Shown one piece after another: positions 6,482 through 10,783 of a stretch of DNA of 10,783 nt. How positions within the stretch are numbered: position 1 is the stretch's first letter; every line of letters starts with the position of its first letter. Under the pieces are notes generated by a model that was given only the letters and a program-made list of their open reading frames with translations, did not search any database and was not told the origin of the DNA. The translations under genes were made by a program, and so were the position numbers. The stretch covers positions 1-10,783 of the forward strand of contig JAITLE010000172.1 in the NCBI GenBank assembly GCA_031278075.1, written 5' to 3'. Source of the stretch: Bifidobacteriaceae bacterium. Lineage in GTDB: Bacteria; Actinomycetota; Actinomycetes; Actinomycetales; WQXJ01.

Positions 6482-8470
6482 CTACCGCTTGAGTTCGACC
6501 AGCAAATCGTATGACGTCTCCGAATAGCCGTCCTCGTCGTAGAGGCTCGCCGTCGCCCGGACGAAGAGCCGCGTGTCCGAGTGGATGAGATAAGCGGAGC
6601 CCATAGAGGCGTCTTCGGGGTCGAGCGCTCTGGAGACGCGAACCGACCACAGCTCGCTGAAGTCGTCCTTCATGTCGAGTCCCATCAGGTCGCTCTTCGC
6701 CGAGTCGTACACGTAAAGCACACGCGATCCGGCGGTCCGAATCACCTCGTCGTCGTCCAACTTGTGTTTGGTGATCGCCTCTTCGCCCGTCTTGACGCTC
6801 CGCAACCGGATGGTGGAGCCGTCTTGTGTGACCACTTGGCTGCCCAAGAACTGGCTCACGGCCTCATCGCGCTTCGACCACAGTTCCTCACCCGAAGACG
6901 CGCTGAAGGCTTGTATCCCGCCGTCGTGTTCGAACAAAAGAGTCGAGCCTGAGACCCATGCCCCCCAGGCATCCCCGTCGAGTTCGGCCGGGTCATCCCA
7001 CATCTCCTCGCCGGTCGCCGGGTCGACCCGGTCGAATTCCTCCCCCTCTTCCCATTCCGCTCTGAGCACCACGTCCGACGAGCCGGTCGCCAGGGCGTAG
7101 CCGTATTCCGGATCGTCTTCGGCCATATCCTCGCCGAACCCGATCGCCTTGCCGGTCTTGACGTCCACGAACCCATCTTCGATCAAGACCCACCACGAGC
7201 CGGTGCCCGAGTTGTACGTACCGCCCCAACCGTTCTCGGAGGCGTCCGCCTCCCACAGAGCTTTGCTGAGGTCTGCGACGTTGTATACGGCGAGGCCGTC
7301 GCCTCGGTCGACCGTCGCCAGCAGCACGGAATCGTGCACGCCTAGGACCGTGTAAAACTCGTCGCTCTGGGTGACGATCTCCCCGGAGCTGTTCAACACC
7401 GCGGTGAAACTAGCCGATTCTTGGGTGACGATCACCACGGCCCGGCCGCCGTCAAAACGAGCCGAGGCGGACACGTGTCCGTCGGTCGCGTCCAACTCGA
7501 ACGCGGCGCCGATGTCCGTCTGCCACTTGCGCTCGCCGCTCGTCAAATCGAACGCCGCGACCACCACCAGCGGGCCATCCATCTCCGGCTTGATCTCGCG
7601 CTCGTAGCCGTACCAGCCGTCGGAGTAGCCATCGGTGTCGCCCTTCCAGTAGAGGTCTTCGTATGGATAGTCAGGGCAGGCCGTGACGCACGCGCGCCAC
7701 TCCTCGTACGCCTCCTCGTATGACAGCGAGTCCTGGGCGCCTTGCTCGTAGTCCTCGTCGTAGCCCTCGTACCAGGACGAGTAGCCCGGTGGTTCGTTTG
7801 TCCCGATCACCAGACCGGTGCTCTCGCTCAGGAAACCGCCGAAGCTGGAATCAGCGAAGTCGCCGTCCAAGATGTCGAGGGTCGAGATCTGATCCCCGAA
7901 GGTCGGTTCCGCGGTGATGTCCGGGGCGAGGCTCTGGCCGGCCGCGCCGCCATTGCCGCCGCCGCGCGACCCCACGAACCAGAACACTCCGGCGCCGACC
8001 ACAGCCACCGCGGCCACACCCGCGATCACTGGGATCATCTTGCTCTTCTTGCGCCCGCCCGCGGGCGCCTCCGGCCCGCCCTGCGGGGGATAGATCGGAT
8101 TCGGACCCGTCTGATATGCCGGATTCGGGCCCGTCTGATAGGCCGGATTCGGGCCCGTCTGATAGGCGGGGGTCGGGCCCGTCTGATAGGCGGGGGTCGG
8201 GCCCGTCTGATACGCCGGATTCGGACCGGTCTGATACGCGGCGGGGGGCGGGGCCTGCCCATATGCGCGGCCGGCCAGAGCCTGGTCCACGTCAGGCCGA
8301 CCCAAGGACCTGAGCCATTGTTCAAGATCTGGATACAGCCTGGGGTGTGCCGCCACCTGCGGCGCCAGCTGCGGGAAAGCCGCCGCGATCTGCTGCAAAG
8401 CAACCGGATCAAGCGACGGGTCGGCCAACGCGCGAGCCGCGGCATCGGGGCCCTGAGTTGGATCGAACAT
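6482..8470 (-). CDS. LRV-like domain / TM / PQQ-type beta-propeller membrane protein
   Basis: The protein has 662 residues. The first 60 (DPSLDPVALQQIAAAFPQL, AAHPRLYPDLEQWL) fit the leucine-rich-repeat-variant (LRV) domain found at the N-terminus of many actinobacterial membrane proteins. A Pro/Gln/Tyr-rich linker (65-135) holds six copies of AYQTGPNP/TP. After GGRKKSK comes one transmembrane helix (145-166), then an extracellular part. From about 300 this has PQQ/WD-like blades (AFDLTSGERKW, DPATGEEMW, AFSASSGEELW), as in eight-bladed quinoprotein-like or BamB-like propellers. An acidic, aromatic insert with CVTAC (229-290) precedes the first clear blade. The N-terminus should be cytoplasmic and the propeller outside. 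AGGAG(T) at 8483-8478 lies 7 nt before the ATG. It follows pyk by 80 bp and precedes the vWA lipoprotein by 121 bp, so co-transcription is possible. Catalysis is not implied; a scaffold or binding role is the safer reading. Confidence 0.92.
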   Translation of the reverse strand: MFDPTQGPDAAARALADPSLDPVALQQIAAAFPQLAPQVAAHPRLYPDLEQWLRSLGRPDVDQALAGRAYGQAPPPAAYQTGPNPAYQTGPTPAYQTGPTPAYQTGPNPAYQTGPNPAYQTGPNPIYPPQGGPEAPAGGRKKSKMIPVIAGVAAVAVVGAGVFWFVGSRGGGNGGAAGQSLAPDITAEPTFGDQISTLDILDGDFADSSFGGFLSESTGLVIGTNEPPGYSSWYEGYDEDYEQGAQDSLSYEEAYEEWRACVTACPDYPYEDLYWKGDTDGYSDGWYGYEREIKPEMDGPLVVVAAFDLTSGERKWQTDIGAAFELDATDGHVSASARFDGGRAVVIVTQESASFTAVLNSSGEIVTQSDEFYTVLGVHDSVLLATVDRGDGLAVYNVADLSKALWEADASENGWGGTYNSGTGSWWVLIEDGFVDVKTGKAIGFGEDMAEDDPEYGYALATGSSDVVLRAEWEEGEEFDRVDPATGEEMWDDPAELDGDAWGAWVSGSTLLFEHDGGIQAFSASSGEELWSKRDEAVSQFLGSQVVTQDGSTIRLRSVKTGEEAITKHKLDDDEVIRTAGSRVLYVYDSAKSDLMGLDMKDDFSELWSVRVSRALDPEDASMGSAYLIHSDTRLFVRATASLYDEDGYSETSYDLLVELKR
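8096..8239 (-). repeat. Six tandem 24-bp coding repeats (AYQTGPNP/TP)
   Basis: Six contiguous 24-bp units (boundaries 8239, 8215, 8191, 8167, 8143, 8119, 8096) encode AYQTGPNP (four copies) or AYQTGPTP (two copies). They form the cytoplasmic linker between the LRV-like domain and the membrane helix. Near-identity at DNA level implies recent expansion; copy-number changes would stay in frame. Confidence 0.95.
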
Positions 8471-8506
8471 GGCGGGGACTCCTATCTCCGATTTGGGGGG
8501 GACTCC

Positions 8507-8527
8507 TGGGAGCCTACAGGCCTCCCA
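8507..8527 (-). terminator. Possible hairpin after pyk
   Basis: TGGGAG (8507-8512) pairs with CTCCCA (8522-8527) around a 9-nt loop, 23 bp beyond the pyk stop. No T-run follows on the minus strand, so it is at best a weak or factor-assisted terminator and may only separate the two messages. A 10-bp palindrome, GTGGCGCCAC (8532-8541), lies between it and pyk. Confidence 0.3.
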
Positions 8528-8550
8528 CCAGGTGGCGCCACACTTCGCGG

Positions 8551-9993
8551 CTATTTGGCGGCGCCGTCTTCCGCGACGTCGAATTCGCCGACGCGGTGCA
8601 CCAGAATCTGATTGGTGGTGCCGGCGATCCCGACCGGCGCGCCCGACACAATCACCACCGTGTCGCCCTCCCGGCCTAGTCCGTGCGCTTTCAGGACCGA
8701 ATCCGCCCCCAGAATCATGTGGTCGGTGTGCTCATAGGTGGGCACCTGGAACGCGACTATGCCCCAGGCCAGCGCGAGCTGACGCTGCACCGCGAGGTTC
8801 GGGGTCAACGCGATCAGCGGGATGGGCGAGCGCAGGCGGGCCATCCGCCGCGCCGAATCACCTGTCTCGGTGAACGCGACCAGATACGCGGCCTCCATCG
8901 CGTCCGCGATCTCAGCCGCGGCCTTGGTCAAGACGCCCGGGTGGGTGTGCGGAGTGGCCGTCATCGTCCGGATGCGGGATTCGCCGCCTTGTTCGGTCGC
9001 CTCGATGATCCGCGCCATCGTCCGCACCGCGTCCACCGGGTACGCGCCGGTGGACGTCTCGCCGGACAGCATCACCGCGTCGGCGCCGTCCAGCACCGCG
9101 TTCGCGCAGTCGGACGCCTCCGCCCGGGTGGGCCGCGGGTTGAAGATCATCGAGTCCAGCACTTGGGTCGCCACGATCACTGGTTTGGCGTGGCGCCGAG
9201 CCATGTCGATCGCGTCCTTCTGGACCAGCGGCACGTCTTCCAGCGGCAGTTCGACGCCGAGATCGCCACGGGCCACCATGATCCCGTCGAAGGTGCGGAC
9301 TATCTCGTGGAGGTTTTCCACCGCCTGCGGTTTCTCGATCTTCGCCACCACCGGCAGCACGCGGCCGACTTGCCGCATTATCGCCTCGACCGCGCTGAAG
9401 TCGCTCGCGCTGCGCACAAATGACAAGGCGACGATGTCGACCCCCAGATCCAGCGCGAATCGCAAGTCGGCCACGTCTTTCGCCGTGAGGGCGGGCGCCG
9501 AGACCGCGACCCCGGGCAGGTTCAGCCCTTTGTGGTCGGAGATCTCGCCACCCACTTCGACAGTGGTGACCACGTCGGTGTCGGTGACCTGGTCGATCCG
9601 GACCACAACCTTGCCGTCGTCGATCAGGATGCGGTCTCGCACCCTCGCGTCGCCCGGCAGGCCCTGGTAGGTGGTGGACGCGCGTCGCCGCGTGCCTTGG
9701 ACGTCTTCGGTGGTGATGGTGAAGGTCTCGCCGGCCACGAGTTCGACCGCCTGGTGGGCTTCGAACGTGCCCAATCGGATTTTGGGGCCCTGCAGGTCGG
9801 CGAGCACTCCGACTTCGCATCCCATTCGCTTCGCCACCGACCGGATGGTCGCGTACACACGGCTGTGGTCGGCGTGGTCGCCGTGGGACAAGTTCAACCG
9901 GGCCACGTTCATCCCGGCGGCGATCAACTCAGCGATCCGTTCCTCGGACTCGCTGGCCGGCCCGATGGTGCAAACGATCTTGGCGCGCCGCAT
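8551..9993 (-). CDS. pyk: Pyruvate kinase
   Basis: This 480-residue, full-length pyruvate kinase converts phosphoenolpyruvate and ADP to pyruvate and ATP in the last step of glycolysis, in the cytoplasm. Seen directly are KIVCTIGPAS at the N-terminus, MNVARLNLSHG (substrate-binding Arg32, Asn34, Ser36), the active-site signature VVAKIEKPQAVENL (catalytic Lys218, Glu220), MVARGDLGVE (metal ligand Asp244), ATQVLDSM, and the C-terminal GDTVVIVSGAPVG allosteric domain. The cation-site motif reads LQGPK (67-71). Lys stands where K+-dependent enzymes have Glu (Glu117 of the rabbit muscle enzyme), the pattern of K+-independent enzymes. The start has GAGGGGG 5 nt upstream. No convincing -35/-10 pair was found; TACGCT at about 10046-10041 on the minus strand is a possible -10. 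It may be the first gene of the minus-strand block. Confidence 0.98.
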   Translation of the reverse strand: MRRAKIVCTIGPASESEERIAELIAAGMNVARLNLSHGDHADHSRVYATIRSVAKRMGCEVGVLADLQGPKIRLGTFEAHQAVELVAGETFTITTEDVQGTRRRASTTYQGLPGDARVRDRILIDDGKVVVRIDQVTDTDVVTTVEVGGEISDHKGLNLPGVAVSAPALTAKDVADLRFALDLGVDIVALSFVRSASDFSAVEAIMRQVGRVLPVVAKIEKPQAVENLHEIVRTFDGIMVARGDLGVELPLEDVPLVQKDAIDMARRHAKPVIVATQVLDSMIFNPRPTRAEASDCANAVLDGADAVMLSGETSTGAYPVDAVRTMARIIEATEQGGESRIRTMTATPHTHPGVLTKAAAEIADAMEAAYLVAFTETGDSARRMARLRSPIPLIALTPNLAVQRQLALAWGIVAFQVPTYEHTDHMILGADSVLKAHGLGREGDTVVIVSGAPVGIAGTTNQILVHRVGEFDVAEDGAAK

Positions 9994-10061
9994 GGCAACC
10001 CCCTCGCGAATCAGGGCGGCCCGCGCCGCCTCGGCAACCAGCGTAGCGACCCGTTCCGGGC

Positions 10062-10178
10062 TCAGACGCCGACAAGCTTGCCACCATAGTTGGCGGCGTC
10101 ACCGTTCGGCTTCTCAGGAGCTGGCTTCCACCTGCCGCCCAGAATCGGGGTCTGGCCAGCGGCGAGACGCCCGTCGGC
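10062..10178 (-). other. Coding-like in-frame extension after a stop codon
   Basis: After the TGA (10181-10179) of the 89-aa gene, the same frame stays open for 38 more codons to another TGA at 10064-10062. It reads like natural protein (segments such as LAAGQTPILGG, RWKPAPEKPNGDAANYGG and KLVGV), with about three quarters G/C at third positions. It has no ATG, GTG or TTG of its own after the stop. It may be the tail of a longer ancestral gene cut by a nonsense mutation, or chance. The stretch also forms part of the pyk leader. Confidence 0.35.
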
Positions 10179-10448
10179 TCACGCGGCTGCCGCCCGGAGT
10201 TCCCTCATCAACCTCGCCACGGCGTATTGTCGCGTCTCGGCGAACGCGATGGCCCGGCGACACAGGTAGGTCAGGCAGTGAAACCACGCGGGCAACTCGG
10301 CGGCCCTGGTCGTTGTGATGTCCGCGACCGCAGCCTCCAAAGCCTCGGGCGTCATCCCCGCAGCCAACGCGGCTGCCTCGGAAAATGGCACGTTGGACGA
10401 CCTGGTGGTGGCGGCGTGATCGGTTCGGGTGCTAACGTCTAGCGTCAT
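10179..10448 (-). CDS. Small protein of unknown function (89 aa)
   Basis: I do not recognise this gene. The start is the ATG at 10448-10446, chosen because AGGAGG (10462-10457) lies 8 nt before it. An ATG at 10607 in the same frame would add residues encoded by hairpin DNA and is rejected. The N-terminal third is polar and Thr/Ser-rich. Residues about 22-89 look helical (SEAAALAAGMTPEALEAAV, then LPAWFHCLTYLCRRAIAFAE, then ARLMRELRAAAA), with two Cys (58, 63) in an aromatic/hydrophobic segment. No signal peptide or clear membrane helix is seen. The MTPEALEAAV part is loosely like a short helix-turn-helix or dimerisation segment, too weak to name. It is monocistronic or leads into pyk (185 bp away). 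The frame continues after the stop in a coding-like way. Confidence 0.6.
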   Translation of the reverse strand: MTLDVSTRTDHAATTRSSNVPFSEAAALAAGMTPEALEAAVADITTTRAAELPAWFHCLTYLCRRAIAFAETRQYAVARLMRELRAAAA

Positions 10449-10456
10449 CGTGACGT

Positions 10457-10462
10457 CCTCCT
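10457..10462 (-). promoter_or_regulatory. Ribosome binding site of the 89-aa gene
   Basis: AGGAGG on the minus strand, 8 nt before the ATG at 10448-10446. It is the main support for this start and for the reality of the small gene. Confidence 0.75.
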
Positions 10463-10485
10463 GAAAATCGGTTGCTAAATCCGTT

Positions 10486-10497
10486 CGCTCTAGAGCG
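10486..10497. promoter_or_regulatory. Perfect 12-bp palindrome, candidate operator
   Basis: CGCTCTAGAGCG is a perfect 12-bp palindrome, 38 bp upstream of the ATG of the 89-aa gene. As RNA it could form only a short 4-bp stem, so a dimeric repressor site is the more natural reading. No regulator gene is visible next to it. Confidence 0.35.
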
Positions 10498-10544
10498 TTG
10501 CGAGACCCGCCAGGAGGCTGGAACCCCCTGACGAGTCGTCTTGG

Positions 10545-10593
10545 GGCCCGGCTCGCCGTCCACGAGTACACGACGAGCCGGGCCTCTAATTTT
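10545..10593 (+). terminator. Intrinsic-terminator-like hairpin, plus strand
   Basis: GGCCCGGCTCG (10545-10555) is perfectly complementary to CGAGCCGGGCC (10574-10584), an 11-bp GC-rich stem with an 18-nt loop. It is followed by TCTAATTTT, a short T-run on the plus strand only. On the minus strand no T-run follows, so it would stop plus-strand transcripts. No plus-strand gene ends just before it, which is odd. Confidence 0.6.
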
Positions 10594-10646
10594 GCCAGAT
10601 CCGGCATCGCCTCGCAACATCGAGATCCTGCAGGTGAGCGGATCTA

Positions 10647-10744
10647 CCTAGATCTGGGGCCGCGGCGCGCGCGGTTCGCACATATGCGCATCGGCGATGT
10701 ACGGTGACTCGCCATAGGACTAATCAGCCGGCCCCAGACCTAGG
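10647..10744. repeat. 16-bp inverted repeat enclosing 66 bp
   Basis: CCTAGATCTGGGGCCG (10647-10662) matches the reverse complement of CGGCCCCAGACCTAGG (10729-10744) at 15 of 16 positions. In minus-strand RNA the single difference becomes a G-U pair, so the arm pairs completely. Inside are GGCGA/TCGCC (10693-10697/10709-10713) and CGCA/TGCG (10677-10680/10685-10688), giving a possible three-way junction. A second small palindrome, GATCTA-cc-TAGATC (10641-10654), overlaps the left arm. No target-site duplication flanks it. Confidence 0.75.
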
Positions 10745-10768
10745 GCGTTGAACGGAGACGCGAACCAC

Positions 10769-10783
10769 ATGTGCTGCCCGACC
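10769..10783 (+). CDS. Possible start of a plus-strand gene (cut by window edge)
   Basis: GGAGA (10754-10758) precedes an ATG at 10769 by 10 nt, and the frame (M-C-C-P-T) is open to the edge. Only five codons are visible, so nothing can be said of the product. The GTG at 10771 in another frame is less well spaced. Confidence 0.25.

Larger units (their letters stand above)
10449..10768. other. 320-bp region without a clear gene, rich in inverted repeats
   Basis: This is the longest gene-free stretch. From left to right it holds a ribosome binding site for the 89-aa gene, a 12-bp perfect palindrome (10486-10497), two small hairpins (10510-10521 and 10524-10546), an 11-bp-stem hairpin followed by T4 (10545-10593), and a 16-bp inverted repeat 66 bp apart (10647-10744). 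If the gene suggested at 10769 is real, the region lies between divergent genes. No clean sigma-70-type -35/-10 pair could be assigned on either strand. Confidence 0.6.

Noticed and set aside
8096..8239. CRISPR array
   Set aside because: Units are contiguous 24-mers without spacers and translate in frame inside a protein gene.
8474..8506. Repeated GGGGACTCCT (8474-8483 and 8497-8506) before the propeller gene
   Set aside because: The left copy contains the ribosome binding site complement; two 10-mers in G-rich DNA are not enough to call an operator.
10449..10607. Longer form of the 89-aa protein from an ATG at 10607
   Set aside because: The added residues would be encoded by the terminator-like hairpin and palindrome, and the strong AGGAGG lies just before the internal ATG at 10448.
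10647..10744. tRNA or MITE
   Set aside because: The arms are too long for a tRNA acceptor stem and there is no T-arm consensus. No target-site duplication flanks the repeat, so a MITE cannot be supported.
10641..10754. Integron attC-like site (GTTGAAC at 10748-10754 next to an inverted repeat)
   Set aside because: GTTGAAC fits GTTRRRY, but the left counterpart is GATCTAC rather than RYYYAAC, the spacing is off, and no cassette-like gene or integrase is seen.

Overview
The window is high-GC DNA with strongly G/C-biased third codon positions. Its protein set (L,D-transpeptidase with VanW/peptidoglycan-binding-like repeats, an LRV-type N-terminal domain fused to a membrane-anchored beta-propeller, a lipoprotein with a vWA domain, and TelA) points to an Actinomycetota chromosome. 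The lower rank cannot be fixed from the sequence. No insertion sequence, tRNA, rRNA or CRISPR array was found.

Layout. Positions 1-2019 (+) hold the 3' part of a large L,D-transpeptidase gene. Its reading frame is open through the left edge, so the start lies outside. It ends 12 bp from the convergent minus-strand block. That block, read from right to left, is pyk (9993-8551), an LRV/TM/PQQ-propeller protein (8470-6482), a solute-binding-protein/vWA lipoprotein (6360-4522, here restarted at a TTG codon with a very good ribosome binding site), a TPM-like/XpaC-like membrane protein (4505-3351) and telA (3354-2032). The last three are tightly packed (16 bp gap, then an ATGA overlap) and look like one translationally coupled unit. 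Right of pyk are an unrecognised 89-aa gene (10448-10179, minus) and a 320-bp region without a gene. That region is full of inverted repeats and holds a plus-strand intrinsic-terminator-like hairpin. A new plus-strand gene may begin at 10769.

How the genes may work together. The transpeptidase, the propeller protein, the vWA lipoprotein and the XpaC-like protein are all predicted to be membrane-anchored with large extracytoplasmic parts; TelA is cytoplasmic. The SBP-vWA / TPM-XpaC-like / TelA trio has one partner outside, one spanning the membrane and one inside. This suggests an envelope-linked sensing or stress assembly related to the Bacillus xpaC-yaaN (telA) pair; this is inference. Pyruvate kinase is a housekeeping neighbour that may simply supply read-through transcription.

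Most worth a second look: the three-gene SBP-vWA/XpaC-like/TelA module, the abrupt codon-usage island inside the XpaC-like gene, the aromatic/acidic insertion in the propeller protein, and the hairpin-rich region 10486-10744, which may encode an undescribed plus-strand RNA.
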